Source of the DNA: Yonghaparkia sp. Root332
GTDB taxonomy: Bacteria > Actinomycetota > Actinomycetes > Actinomycetales > Microbacteriaceae
Assembly (NCBI RefSeq): GCF_001425665.1
Contig: NZ_LMCX01000001.1
Coordinates: 496,001 to 560,000 of the forward strand
DNA length: 64,000 nt
Reading direction: 5' to 3'
A program made the translations under genes and the position numbers. The notes under the pieces were generated by a model, which saw only the letters and a program-made list of their open reading frames with translations, was not told the origin of the DNA and did not search any database. Below are positions 48,204-56,581 of this stretch, piece by piece (positions within the stretch are counted from its first letter, which is position 1; the number at the start of each line of letters is the position of its first letter).

Positions 48204-48647
48204 GTGCACCTCGCCGACCTCACCGCGAACCGCGCCTTCGCCGTCGGGCTCGGCGCGGCCCACCTGCTGCTCGGGGCGGTCGGATTCGTCGTGTCGTTCG
48301 GAACTCCCCCGCTCGACCCCGCCGGCGTGCTCGTCATCGCCTACTTCACCGCGAACCCGCTGCACTCGGTCGTGTCGATGGCCATCGGAGGCGTGCTGAT
48401 CGTCGCGGGTCTGCGCTCGCTCGCCGCGGCGCGGCGCGTCAACGCGATCATGGGTACGTTCCTGCTGGTGTTCGGCGTCGCCGGCCTCTACCTGATCGGG
48501 ACCCCCGCCAACGTGCTCGCCCTCACCCCGAGCGACGTGCTCGTGCTCTTCGCCTCGGCCGCGCTGCTGCTTCCCGCGAGCCTCGGCGCCGACCGCGCCG
48601 CCGGGGGAGCCGTCGAGAGCGGCTCGGGCGCCGCCCCCGCTGCCTGA
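48204..48647 (+). CDS. DUF4383-like membrane protein
   Basis: A 147-residue protein with four hydrophobic helices: FAVGLGAAHLLLGAVGFVV, then PLHSVVSMAIGGVLIVAGL, NAIMGTFLLVFGVAGLYLIG and DVLVLFASAALLLPASLG. The pattern NPLHSVVSMAIG with the His between helices 1 and 2 is what I associate with DUF4383, a common actinobacterial family of unknown role. The GTG start is fixed by TAGCGT 6 nt upstream. Followed by another small membrane protein gene after about 50 nt. Confidence 0.75.
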   Translation: MHLADLTANRAFAVGLGAAHLLLGAVGFVVSFGTPPLDPAGVLVIAYFTANPLHSVVSMAIGGVLIVAGLRSLAAARRVNAIMGTFLLVFGVAGLYLIGTPANVLALTPSDVLVLFASAALLLPASLGADRAAGGAVESGSGAAPAA

Positions 48648-48698
48648 GACGCTGCTGAAGGCGGCCATCCGCCGAGAACCCCGCGCCGAATGATGGGC

Positions 48699-49355
48699 AT
48701 GACCCAGACGCACCGCGCTCTCGCCGCGCTCGCTCTGCTCGGCGCGAGCGTCGTGCATCTCGCCGTCGCCGCGACCGGCCCGGCATCCGCCGTCGCCATC
48801 CTGCTCGGCACCCTCGGCCTCGCGGAGGCCACCGGCGCCGCCGCCGTCGCCCGCGGCGCTCTCGCCGACCATCCGGGGGCACTCGCGGCGCTCCTCGTGC
48901 TCCCCGTCGTCGTGCCCACCGGCGCCCTGACGATCGCGAGCGCGCTCGAGCGCCCCGATCTGACTGGCGCCCTCCTGCAGCCGACCCTGCTCGGAGCCGC
49001 CCTCCTCGCCTTCGCCGGTGCGCTCGTCGCCGCGAGCGCGGCGCGTCGACTCCGGGCGACGGATGCTCGCACCGAGCAGCCCGTCGGCCCCGGCCGCCCC
49101 GGCCGCCCCGCCCGTCAGGCGGCGGTCCTCGTCGCCGCGGCGCTCGTCACCGGTCTCGTCTCGGCTCCCGCCGTCGCGTCGGCCCGACCCGATGTCGTGC
49201 CAGGTGGTCCCGTCGCGTCGCTCACGGGCCGGACCGCCACCGAGGCGGACGGCGAGCGTGCCGGCCAGGGGGCCGCAGCGGCCGAGGCGGAGGACGACGC
49301 GCCGCGCTTCGCCGTCCCGGTCGGGCACGAGGGTCACGCCGGCCACACGCCCTGA
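48699..49355 (+). CDS. Hypothetical membrane protein with a His-containing tail
   Basis: A 218-residue protein. Four hydrophobic helices occupy residues 5-115, a Pro/Arg/Gly-rich linker follows, a fifth helix (QAAVLVAAALVTGLVSAPAVAS) comes next, and the final 55 residues are polar and end in GHEGHAGHTP. That tail with three His residues could bind a metal such as copper. Two earlier ATGs (48690, 48693) are in frame; 48699 was preferred because CCGAAT ends 7 nt before it. I do not recognise the family. The CopD-CtaG protein encoded at 51750 is the only metal-linked neighbour. Confidence 0.62.
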   Translation: MTQTHRALAALALLGASVVHLAVAATGPASAVAILLGTLGLAEATGAAAVARGALADHPGALAALLVLPVVVPTGALTIASALERPDLTGALLQPTLLGAALLAFAGALVAASAARRLRATDARTEQPVGPGRPGRPARQAAVLVAAALVTGLVSAPAVASARPDVVPGGPVASLTGRTATEADGERAGQGAAAAEAEDDAPRFAVPVGHEGHAGHTP

Positions 49356-49395
49356 CCCCTCCGGCCGCGCCCCGCCGGCGGGGTCGGTCGGCGAC

Positions 49396-50721
49396 TCAGA
49401 CGGCCTTCTCGACCGCCCGCCCGATGACCGGCTCGACGTCGGCCATGAACCGTCGCACGTCCTCGTCGACGATCACGTCGCTCGGCCGCAGCCCGCGCGT
49501 CAGATAGAGGCCCTCGATCGATCGGATGCGCGACAGCGCCACGTACGCCTGACCGGGAGCGAACGCCCGCGGCCCGAGATCGACGATCGCCTGATCGTAG
49601 GTCGAGCCCTGCGACTTGTGGATCGTCACCGCCCACGCCAGCCGCAGCGGGAACTGCGTGAACTCCGCCACGACATCGCGCGTGACGCGCTTCGTCGCCG
49701 CCGAGTAGGTGTACCGGTACTTCTCCCACACCGCCGGCAGCACCTCGAAGCTCTCGCCCTCGACGTCGACCCACACGGTTTTGCCGATGCGCTCGACGGT
49801 GCCGAGCGTGCCGTTGACCCAGCGCGGGGTGCCGTCGCCGCCGGTGTCGTTGCGCAGGAACATCACCTGCGCGCCGATCTTCAGCTCGAGCGTCTCGTCG
49901 GCGGGGTAGCCGCCTCGCCCGCCGAACTCGCCCGCGATGTCGGCGCGCGCCGTCTTCGGGGCTCCGGGGAGCCGGCGCAGGGCATCCGTGTTGATGCGGG
50001 TGACGGTCGCGTTCGTCGTCGCGAGGGTCAGGATGCCCTCCGTCGGGGCGGGGCGCGCGCCGGCCTCGTTGAGGGCGCGCCCGATCTCCGGCGTGACCTC
50101 CCCGTGGCGGACGGCCGAGAGCATCGCGCGGAACGCCTCGTCCTGCTGGCGGTGGATGGTCTGCAGCTCGACTATGCGCAGGTCGGCCTCGCGCCACACC
50201 TTCGCGTCGAAGAACCACATCGAGCGGTAGTGGTCGGCGTAGTAGGCGCGCTCGCCCTCGTCGCGGCCCGGCACCGGGGCGAGCTGGTACGGGTCGCCGA
50301 AGAGGACCACCTGCGCGCCGCCGAAAGGCTCGTGCGGCCGGCGGCGCGACTGGCGCAGGCGGCGATCGATCGCGTCCATGAGATCGGCGCTGACCATCGA
50401 GATCTCGTCGATGACGACGGTGTCGACCTCGCCGAGGAGGCGCGCGAGCTGCGGCGGGTTCTCGAGCTCCTGGTCGGCGATGAGCCCGATCGGCAGCCGG
50501 AACAGCGAGTGGATCGTCTGCCCGCCGACGGTGAGCGCCGCCACGCCCGTCGGCGCGCACACGATGACGGTGCGATCGGTCGCGGCGAGGAACGCCTGCA
50601 GCAGCGTCGACTTGCCCGTGCCCGCGCGCCCCGTGACGAACACGTGGTCGCGCGTCGACTCGATGAGCTCGAGCACCGCCCGCTGCTCTGCGGCGAGGCC
50701 GCCGTCGGGTCGATCGGGCAT
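49396..50721 (-). CDS. PIF1/RecD-like DNA helicase
   Basis: A 441-residue superfamily 1B helicase. Motif I is VTGRAGTGKSTLL (about residues 30-42), then CAPTGVAALTVGGQTIHS, motif II VVIDEISMVSADLMDAID, motif III VVLFGDPYQLAPV, and motif V/VI AVTIHKSQGSTYDQAI with QAYVALSRIRS. The order and the GGQTIHSLF element match PIF1-like helicases in bacteria, which unwind G-quadruplexes or stalled forks. TACCCT ends 7 nt before the ATG, implying a leaderless mRNA. Divergent from the hypothetical gene at 50779. Confidence 0.9.
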   Translation of the reverse strand: MPDRPDGGLAAEQRAVLELIESTRDHVFVTGRAGTGKSTLLQAFLAATDRTVIVCAPTGVAALTVGGQTIHSLFRLPIGLIADQELENPPQLARLLGEVDTVVIDEISMVSADLMDAIDRRLRQSRRRPHEPFGGAQVVLFGDPYQLAPVPGRDEGERAYYADHYRSMWFFDAKVWREADLRIVELQTIHRQQDEAFRAMLSAVRHGEVTPEIGRALNEAGARPAPTEGILTLATTNATVTRINTDALRRLPGAPKTARADIAGEFGGRGGYPADETLELKIGAQVMFLRNDTGGDGTPRWVNGTLGTVERIGKTVWVDVEGESFEVLPAVWEKYRYTYSAATKRVTRDVVAEFTQFPLRLAWAVTIHKSQGSTYDQAIVDLGPRAFAPGQAYVALSRIRSIEGLYLTRGLRPSDVIVDEDVRRFMADVEPVIGRAVEKAV

Positions 50722-50728
50722 GCCAGCC

Positions 50729-50771
50729 AGGGTACTGCGCCCGGGGCGCGCGCCCCGCCCGCACCTAGGCT
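50729..50771. promoter_or_regulatory. Paired divergent leaderless promoters
   Basis: The 57-nt spacer between two divergent starts holds TACCCT on the minus strand (50729-50734, 7 nt from the helicase ATG) and TAGGCT on the plus strand (50766-50771, 7 nt from the ATG at 50779). Their -35 regions would cross. Confidence 0.6.
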
Positions 50772-50778
50772 GATGCGC

Positions 50779-51753
50779 ATGGCGCGGCGGGGGATGCTCT
50801 GGGGAGGGATCATCGCCGCCTCCGTCGCGGTCGCCGGGCTCTCGATCGCGGCCGCGGTCGCCGACGCGACGAGCCCGGAGCGCGTCGTCCGCGACTACCT
50901 CGCCGCGCTCGCCTCCGACGACCTCGCCACGGCCGCCGCCCTCGCCGGGCTCGACGCGGCCGACCTCGACCGGCTCGGCGGCATGCCTCTCGGCGACTCC
51001 GGCCCCGCCGACGTCGCCGAGATCGTCGACGTCGTCGACCTGGCGACGGGCACGCGCATCGTTTCAGCGCGCTTCGGTGAGCGCGGCGTCGATGTCGCCG
51101 CGGTGCGCTTCGAGCTCGAGCCCGCGCCGTTCGGGCCGTTCACGCGGTGGGTGCTGAGCGAGCCGCCCCTCGCCGAGCTCGCCGTCGTGGCGGACCGGCA
51201 CGACGAGCTCGTCGTCAACGGGATGCCGCGCTCAGCCGAGCGCACGGGGGGCGCCGTGCGGGTCGTCGGCTTCATCCCGGCACGACTCGAGGCCGGGATC
51301 GCGAGCCCGTACCTCGACGGCGCGACGGTGCGCGCGCGCTTCGGCACGGCATCCGCCGCCGGAGCGCTCGTCGTGGAGGTCGCGCCGTCACCGCGGCTGC
51401 AGCGGGCCGTCGAGCGCGAGGTCGAGGCGTTCCTCGCCGACTGCGTCGCGCAGCGCGTGCTGCAGCCGGCCGGCTGCCCGTTCGGCATCGCCGTCCCCGA
51501 CCGGCTCGTCGAGCCTCCGCAGTGGCGCGTGAGCGTGCCCCCGGTCGTGTCGCTCGTGCCGGGCGCGAGCGCGGGGGAGTGGACGATCGAGGGCGGGGTG
51601 ACCGTGAGGGTCGCACTGCGCGTCCAGCGGCTCATCGACGGGGTGATCGAGGAGCGCGACGAGGCGGTCGTCGCCGTCGTCCGCGGGGCGGTCGCGGTCG
51701 ACGACGAGGGGCTCACGATCACGATCGCTCCGCCGGAGGACGAGAAGGGCTAG
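50779..51753 (+). CDS. Hypothetical membrane-anchored extracytoplasmic protein
   Basis: A 324-residue protein. A basic start and one helix (WGGIIAASVAVAGLSIAAAVA, about residues 8-28) act as anchor or signal peptide, leaving a large exported domain. PERVVRDYLAALASDDLATAAALAG near the start resembles an NTF2-like or lipoprotein accessory unit; the rest is beta-rich by its alternating pattern. No catalytic motif or Cys lipobox is seen. The start is fixed by TAGGCT 7 nt upstream, and an ATG two codons earlier is possible. Convergent with the CopD-CtaG gene: the stop codons share CTAG. Confidence 0.68.
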   Translation: MARRGMLWGGIIAASVAVAGLSIAAAVADATSPERVVRDYLAALASDDLATAAALAGLDAADLDRLGGMPLGDSGPADVAEIVDVVDLATGTRIVSARFGERGVDVAAVRFELEPAPFGPFTRWVLSEPPLAELAVVADRHDELVVNGMPRSAERTGGAVRVVGFIPARLEAGIASPYLDGATVRARFGTASAAGALVVEVAPSPRLQRAVEREVEAFLADCVAQRVLQPAGCPFGIAVPDRLVEPPQWRVSVPPVVSLVPGASAGEWTIEGGVTVRVALRVQRLIDGVIEERDEAVVAVVRGAVAVDDEGLTITIAPPEDEKG

Positions 51754-53804
51754 CGGGATTCGTCGCGGGCGGGCTGACGGAGCTCGTCGCGCGCGGCGCG
51801 CTGGGCGAGCATCGCGTTGTACGCCTTGAGCTCGGCGTCGTCGTCGCGGTCGGCCTGCCGGTCGCGCCGCTTCGACTCGCGCGAGTCGTCGCGGCTCCAC
51901 ATGACGGCGACGAGGATGGCGAGGGCGAGGGTTGGGATCTCGCCGACGCTCCACGCGATCTCGCCGCCGCGGATCTGGTCCGCCAGCGGCGTCGCGCCCC
52001 ACTCGCGGCCCATCGCGCCGAACCACTCCGGCAGCAGCAGGCTCGTGCCGGTGATGAGCGAGAGCCCGAAGAAGGCGTGGAAGGCCATCGTCGCGAGCAG
52101 GATCATCAGCCGCACCGGGTACGGCGGGCGGTACGGCGCGGGGTCGACGCCGATGAGCGCGTTGACGAAGAAGTAGCCGCTCAGCAGGAAGTGCAGGATC
52201 ATCCACTGGTGGCCGAGGTGGTCGCTGACCGCCCACGAGAACAGCGGCGAGTAGTAGAAGACGAGCAGCGACACCGCGAAGATCACCGACGCGACGATCG
52301 GGTGGCCGACGATCGACGCGAAGCGCGAGTGCACGATCGCGAGGATCCACTCGCGCGGCCCGCTCGAGCCGTCCTTCCGGACGTGGATCGCGCGCGCCGC
52401 GAGCGTCACGGGCGCCGCGAGCACGAGGAGCACGGGGATCCCCATGCTGAGCATCATGTGCCCGAGCATGTGCACGCTGAACAGGTAGCGCTCGTACACC
52501 GCGAGGCCGCTGCTGGTGACGACGACCAGGGCGACCATCCCGGTCACCCACAGGATCGAGCGGTGCACGGGCCAGTGGTCGCCGCGGCGGTGCATGCGGA
52601 TCACGCCGGCGAGGTAGAAGAACGTGCCGAACGCGGCGAGCAGCGCCCACAGGAGGTTGAGATCCCACTCGGTGAGCACGCGCCACGGCTCGAACGGCGG
52701 CGGCAGCGGCGCGCCCGTCAGCCACTCGGCGGGCGAGGGGTCGGCGAGCTGGTCGACCGGCACCTCGGGCACCGGCGAGGGGGTCCGCGCGAGGGCCGTC
52801 GCGAGGCCGCTCGCGACGCCCATGACGGCGAGCTCGACGACCACGACCGTCCAGAAGGATGCCCGGGGCGCCTGCTCGCGCACGACGCGTCCGATGAGAA
52901 CGCGCCGGTACGCCGCCCCGAAGCAGCCGAGCGCGACGAGCGCCACGACCTTCGCGATGAGGATGGCGCCGTAGGCGCTCGCAAGTCCGTCGATCCCGCC
53001 GACGCGCAGCTGCGCGCTCACGAGCCCGGAGACGGCGACGACGATGAACGCGATCAGGGCGAGGGTCGAGTACCGCGCGAGCACGACCGGCAGCCGGTCG
53101 CCGAGCTCGCGACGGAGGAGGACGAGCACCAGGAGCCCGCCGACCCACACGGCGGCGAAGACCGAGTGCAGGTAGACAGCGGTGACGGCGGCGTCGTGGT
53201 CGGCGGTGCCGCCCGCGTGACCCTGCTGGGCGACCGGCCACAGCGTCGCGACGGCGAGCACGCCGACGAGCGCGAGCACGCCCTGCGAGCGGGCGGCGAA
53301 GCACAGCACGGTGACGGTCGCGGCCATGACGGTCGTCCACAGCCAGGCGCGGCCGATGTCGGTCTCGCCGAAGAACGTCGCGAGCAGGCGGCCGAAGCGC
53401 TCGTCGAGCGCGATCGGCTCGAGGAAGACGCTGAGGAAGGTGAGGAAGCCCGCGACCGCGGAGGCGAGGGTCCAGAGCCCCGCCGCGCCGGCGGCGATGT
53501 CGAGCGCGCGGTGATGCTCGGGTCGGCCGGGCGCGAGCGCGATGAGGGCGAGCAGCAGGCCGCCGATCGTGGCGGCGGCGGAGAGAGTGAGGACGAGCTT
53601 GGCGACGGGGAGTCCGTACCGGACGACGGGCCCCGGGTCGGCGACGAGCGGAGCATCGGCGCCGCCGCCGAGCGCGAGGGCGACGACGAGGGTCAGCACC
53701 GCGGTCGTCAGCAGGGCGCCCAGGCCCAGAGCGCCCCAGGGGGAGCCGGCCGTCGCGGCGCGAGCCGACGGGCGCGGTGCGGGCGCCGTGCGGGTCGAGG
53801 TCAC
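51750..53804 (-). CDS. CopD-CtaG fusion membrane protein
   Basis: A 684-residue protein with about 16 helices in two parts. The N-terminal half has the copper-resistance CopD pattern (VYLHSVFAAVWVGGLLVLVLL, AYGAILIAKVVALVALGCFG). The C-terminal half is a caa3-type cytochrome oxidase assembly CtaG domain (FSVHMLGHMMLSMGIPVLLVLAAP, DHLGHQWMILHFLLSGYFFVN, AFHAFFGLSLITGTSLL). Conserved His/Met residues in these helices suit copper handling for cytochrome oxidase. The last 45 residues are highly charged. The GTG at 53804 follows TACCCT by 6 nt. Such fusions are known in actinobacteria. Confidence 0.88.
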   Translation of the reverse strand: MTSTRTAPAPRPSARAATAGSPWGALGLGALLTTAVLTLVVALALGGGADAPLVADPGPVVRYGLPVAKLVLTLSAAATIGGLLLALIALAPGRPEHHRALDIAAGAAGLWTLASAVAGFLTFLSVFLEPIALDERFGRLLATFFGETDIGRAWLWTTVMAATVTVLCFAARSQGVLALVGVLAVATLWPVAQQGHAGGTADHDAAVTAVYLHSVFAAVWVGGLLVLVLLRRELGDRLPVVLARYSTLALIAFIVVAVSGLVSAQLRVGGIDGLASAYGAILIAKVVALVALGCFGAAYRRVLIGRVVREQAPRASFWTVVVVELAVMGVASGLATALARTPSPVPEVPVDQLADPSPAEWLTGAPLPPPFEPWRVLTEWDLNLLWALLAAFGTFFYLAGVIRMHRRGDHWPVHRSILWVTGMVALVVVTSSGLAVYERYLFSVHMLGHMMLSMGIPVLLVLAAPVTLAARAIHVRKDGSSGPREWILAIVHSRFASIVGHPIVASVIFAVSLLVFYYSPLFSWAVSDHLGHQWMILHFLLSGYFFVNALIGVDPAPYRPPYPVRLMILLATMAFHAFFGLSLITGTSLLLPEWFGAMGREWGATPLADQIRGGEIAWSVGEIPTLALAILVAVMWSRDDSRESKRRDRQADRDDDAELKAYNAMLAQRAARDELRQPARDESR

Positions 53805-53810
53805 GCCATA

Positions 53811-53816
53811 AGGGTA
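53811..53816 (-). promoter_or_regulatory. TACCCT -10 hexamer for leaderless CopD-CtaG transcript
   Basis: On the minus strand TACCCT ends 6 nt before the GTG at 53804, choosing it over an upstream frame extension to 53825. Confidence 0.55.
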
Positions 53817-53876
53817 GGCGAGCATCCTGATGCGGCGGTGCGCGGGGGCGGCAGGCCGCAGCCCGCCCGCGAACGC

Positions 53877-53914
53877 GACGACGGGGGCGACCCGTGCGGA
53901 TCGCCCCCGTCGTC
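53877..53914 (-). terminator. Intrinsic terminator of the HU gene
   Basis: A perfect 14-bp stem (GACGACGGGGGCGA with its complement at 53901-53914) and 10-nt loop lie 21 nt past the HU stop codon. It may also serve as a barrier before the CopD-CtaG promoter. Confidence 0.75.
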
Positions 53915-53934
53915 GGAGACCTGTGCGGTCGGAC

Positions 53935-54207
53935 CTACTTGGCGGCAGCCTTCAGCTTGCTGCCGGCGCTGATCTTCACGCCGTTCGACGCGGCGATCTG
54001 GATCGTCTCGCCGGTCTGGGGGTTGCGGCCCTGGCGGGCGGCGCGAGCGGTGCGCTCGACCGAGATCCAGCCCGGGATCGAGACCTTGGTGCCCTTGCCC
54101 ACGGCGTCGGACAGGACCGAGAACAGGCCGTCGACGACACGGTTGACGTCGGCCTGGCTCAGGCCCGACTCAGCGGCCACGGCGGCGACGAGCTCGGAAC
54201 GGTTCAT
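53935..54207 (-). CDS. hup: HU-family DNA-binding protein
   Basis: A 90-residue nucleoid protein. MNRSELVAAVAAESGLSQADVNRVVDGLFSVLSDAVGKG forms the helical dimer body. ARQGRNPQTGETIQIAASNGVKISAGSKLK is the beta-arm signature with the Pro that kinks DNA. Length is that of a plain HU without the Lys-rich tail found in mycobacterial HupB. The ATG has a GAGGAGG ribosome site; an upstream frame to 54285 lacks one. A strong terminator follows. Confidence 0.95.
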   Translation of the reverse strand: MNRSELVAAVAAESGLSQADVNRVVDGLFSVLSDAVGKGTKVSIPGWISVERTARAARQGRNPQTGETIQIAASNGVKISAGSKLKAAAK

Positions 54208-54445
54208 GGTGTCCTCCTCGGACGTCAAGTTCGGTGGAACGATCCGTGACCAGGGGATGGCCGCGAACCGCCTCGAAACTAGCACCAGTCCCGCGAGTTT
54301 CCGGGCTCATTCGCGGCTCGGGGCGCTGATTCGTCGTCGTTTTCGACGTTTCGAGCCCGATCGGGCGCTCCTGGCTGGGAAAAGCACGAAAGGCGCCCCG
54401 CGAGCGGGACGCCTTTCGCTGCCGACGACGCGGCGGGTGAGCCGG
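54208..54445. other. Spacer between rpsN and hup
   Basis: This 238-nt stretch carries the terminator of the rpsN operon at its right end and presumably the HU promoter. GCTAGTTT on the minus strand (about 54282-54289) is a weak -10 candidate; no gene is visible. Confidence 0.5.
54387..54418 (-). terminator. Intrinsic terminator of rpmB-rpmG-rpsN
   Basis: CGAAAGGCG and CGCCTTTCG with an inner CCC/GGG extension (one mismatch) form a strong hairpin 28 nt past the rpsN stop, followed on the minus strand by a TGCTTTT tract. Confidence 0.8.
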
Positions 54446-54751
54446 TTACCAGCTCGACTTCGTGATGCCGGGCAGCTCGCCGCGGTGCGCCATGTCGCGG
54501 AAGCGGACGCGCGAGATGCCGTACTGCTTGAGGTGACCGCGGGGGCGACCGTCGACGGCGTCGCGGTTGCGGACGCGCACGGGCGAGGCGTCGCGGGGCA
54601 GCTTCTGCAGGCCCTGGCGCGCGGCCTCGCGCGACTCGTCGGTGCCGTTGGGGTCGACCAGGGCCTTCTTCAGCTCGAGGCGCTTCGCGGCGTAGCGCTC
54701 GACGATGACCTTGCGCTGCTCGTTGCGCGCGATCTTGCTCTTCTTCGCCAT
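54446..54751 (-). CDS. rpsN: Ribosomal protein S14, zinc-free form
   Basis: A 101-residue S14 of the long type: [29 protein letters not shown] and the C-terminal [34 protein letters not shown]. No CxxC zinc ligands are present, so it is the zinc-independent (C-minus) form. It follows rpmG by 3 nt and is followed by a strong terminator. In M. tuberculosis a comparable rpmB-rpmG-rpsN cluster is Zur-controlled; here zur lies next door. Confidence 0.95.
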   Translation of the reverse strand: MAKKSKIARNEQRKVIVERYAAKRLELKKALVDPNGTDESREAARQGLQKLPRDASPVRVRNRDAVDGRPRGHLKQYGISRVRFRDMAHRGELPGITKSSW

Positions 54752-54754
54752 TTC

Positions 54755-54922
54755 TTAGCGCTCCTCGCGGAATTCGACGTGCTTGCGGATGACCGGGTCG
54801 TACTTCTTCAGCACGAGGCGGTCGGGGTCGTTGCGGCGGTTCTTGCGGGTCACGTAGGTGTACCCGGTGCCGGCGGTCGACCGGAGCTTGATGATGGGAC
54901 GGACGTCCTGCTGCTTGGCCAT
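54755..54922 (-). CDS. rpmG: Ribosomal protein L33, zinc-free form
   Basis: A 55-residue protein, [20 protein letters not shown] at the N-terminus and [22 protein letters not shown] at the end, matching L33. The paired cysteines of zinc-binding L33 are absent. Its ATG shares one base with the rpmB stop (TAATG), and the stop is 3 nt before rpsN. Confidence 0.95.
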   Translation of the reverse strand: MAKQQDVRPIIKLRSTAGTGYTYVTRKNRRNDPDRLVLKKYDPVIRKHVEFREER

Positions 54923-55158
54923 TAGATCTTCTCCCCACGGGCCAGGAGGTCCTTGACCACGGACTCGATGCCGCGCGCGTCGATGACCTTGATGCCCTTG
55001 GCCGACAGCGTCAGCGTGACGTTCCGGCGGAGCGACGGCACGAAGTACGTCTTCTTCTGGATGTTCGGGTCGAACCGGCGCTTGGTGCGCCGGTGCGAGT
55101 GCGAGATGTTGTGCCCGAAGCCGGGAACGGCTCCGGTCACCTGGCAGACGGCTGCCAT
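54922..55158 (-). CDS. rpmB: Ribosomal protein L28
   Basis: A 78-residue L28: [20 protein letters not shown], then [20 protein letters not shown] and [20 protein letters not shown]. It has only one Cys and therefore no zinc site. First gene of rpmB-rpmG-rpsN. The ATG at 55158 follows GGAGGAACC. A hairpin (55183-55200) lies about 25 nt before the start. Confidence 0.95.
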   Translation of the reverse strand: MAAVCQVTGAVPGFGHNISHSHRRTKRRFDPNIQKKTYFVPSLRRNVTLTLSAKGIKVIDARGIESVVKDLLARGEKI

Positions 55159-55182
55159 GGTTCCTCCAAATATTCGGCTACC

Positions 55183-55200
55183 GTGCGGCGAGCGCCGCAC
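55183..55200 (-). promoter_or_regulatory. Hairpin in the rpmB leader
   Basis: GTGCGGC and GCCGCAC form a 7-bp stem with a 4-nt loop upstream of the rpmB ribosome site. It could be an attenuator or autoregulatory target for a ribosomal protein; no Zur-like dyad was seen in this leader. Confidence 0.4.
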
Positions 55201-55310
55201 CCAAGGTCACTTGTCGGCACGCTGACACCGCCTGTTCCGTTCGAGTAGCGGGTGAACGGGGCGGAGAGCGCACAGGAAGGGCGAATGATCGCCCGACACA
55301 ATCGCCCAGC

Positions 55311-55715
55311 TTACGGCCTGGATGCCCGATCGGCCAAGTCGGAGCAGCGCGCGCACACGCCGAAGATGTCGACGACGTGCTCGGCGCGCGTGAAGCCGTG
55401 CTCGGAGGCCGTGCGGCGCGCCCACTCCTCGACCGGCTGGGCCTCGATCTCGACGGTCGTGCCGCAGCGCCGGCAGATCAGGTGATGGTGGTGGCTGCCC
55501 GGGGTGCAGGCGCGGTAGAGCACCTCGCCCTCCTGCTGCAGGCTGTCGGCCTCGCCCTCGTCGGTGAGGCCCGTGAGGGCGCGGTAGACCGTCGCGAGCG
55601 CGATCGTCGAGCCCGACTCCCGCAGGGCCGCGTGCAGGGCCTGCGCGCTGACGAAGCCGCCCGCGTCGCCGAGCGCCGAGCGCACGGCCTCCTTCTGCCA
55701 GGTGTTGCGCTTCAC
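55311..55715 (-). CDS. zur: Fur-family regulator, probable Zur
   Basis: A 134-residue Fur-type repressor. A winged helix (KRNTWQKEAVRSALGDAGGFVSAQ, ALATVYRALTGLTDEGEADSL) precedes the dimerisation domain with the metal-binding HHHHLICRRCGTTVEIE and the terminal FGVCARCSD, giving two CxxC pairs for a structural zinc. Its place as last gene after znuA-znuC-znuB shows it is the zinc-sensing Zur rather than an iron Fur. The GTG start overlaps the znuB stop (GTGA). With zinc it would bind the dyad ahead of znuA and repress its own operon. Confidence 0.88.
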   Translation of the reverse strand: MKRNTWQKEAVRSALGDAGGFVSAQALHAALRESGSTIALATVYRALTGLTDEGEADSLQQEGEVLYRACTPGSHHHHLICRRCGTTVEIEAQPVEEWARRTASEHGFTRAEHVVDIFGVCARCSDLADRASRP

Positions 55716-56581
55716 CGCGCCACCTCGGCGAGCGCCGGCGTGCGCGGGCGCCGGCTGGCGCCGCCCTTCAGGCGGCGCTCGAGCAGCCGGCACACGAGGT
55801 AGATCGCGAACGAGATCGTCGTGATGTACGGGCTGATCGGCAGCGAGCCGCCGAGCGCGAGCAGGATCCCGCCGACGGCGGAGACGAGCCCGAAGACCAT
55901 GCTGAGGAGCGGCACGAGCACCGGCGAGGCCGAGACGCGCAGCGCCGCGGCGGCGGGCGTGACGAGCAGGGCGAGCACCAGCAGGGCGCCGATCACCTGC
56001 ACCGAGACCGCGACCGTCAGACCCAGCAGGACCATGAAAACGATGCTGAGGGTGCGGCCGGGCACGCCGCGCGCGCTCGCCACCTCCGGGTCGAGGCTGT
56101 CGAAGGCGAGCGGGCGCCAGATGATGACGAGAGCGACGAGCACGACGACGCTGAGGGCGAGCAGGAGCCTCAGCTGCGGCAGATCGACGCTGATGATCTG
56201 ACCGGTCAGCAGGCCGAACTTGTTGCCGCTGCGCCCCGGGTAGAGGGCGAGGAAGAGGATGCCGAGGCCGAGGCCGAAGGGCATGAGCACGCCGATGATC
56301 GAGTTGCGCTCGCGGGCCCGCGCGCCGAGGACCCCGATGATCGCGGCCGCGATGAGCGAGCCCACGATCGATCCGGCGACGACGTTGACGCCGAGCAGCA
56401 GCGCCGCCGCCGCACCCGCGAACGACAGCTCGCTGATGCCGTGGACGGCGAAGGCCATGTCGCGCTGCATGACGAAGACGCCGATGAGGCCGCCGACGAC
56501 GCCGAGCACGGCCGCGGCGATGATCGAGTTCTGCACGAGCCCGAGCAGCTGCGCGTACGTGGCCCAGTCGACCGTGATCAT
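55712..56581 (-). CDS. znuB: Zinc ABC transporter permease
   Basis: A 289-residue ABC-3 permease with about eight helices: ITVDWATYAQLLGLVQNSIIAAAVLGVVGG is split across the first, and MAFAVHGISELSFAGAA is the family-typical coupling region. VQVIGALLVLALLVTPAAAA near the C-terminus is also conserved. It moves Zn2+ (or Mn2+) inward. The ATG overlaps the znuC stop (ATGA) and its stop overlaps zur. Confidence 0.92.
   Translation of the reverse strand: MITVDWATYAQLLGLVQNSIIAAAVLGVVGGLIGVFVMQRDMAFAVHGISELSFAGAAAALLLGVNVVAGSIVGSLIAAAIIGVLGARARERNSIIGVLMPFGLGLGILFLALYPGRSGNKFGLLTGQIISVDLPQLRLLLALSVVVLVALVIIWRPLAFDSLDPEVASARGVPGRTLSIVFMVLLGLTVAVSVQVIGALLVLALLVTPAAAALRVSASPVLVPLLSMVFGLVSAVGGILLALGGSLPISPYITTISFAIYLVCRLLERRLKGGASRRPRTPALAEVAR

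Noticed and set aside
55159-55310. A Zur-type operator ahead of rpmB
   Set aside because: I looked for TGAGAA or AAATCATTTT-like dyads and found none; only a GC hairpin is present.
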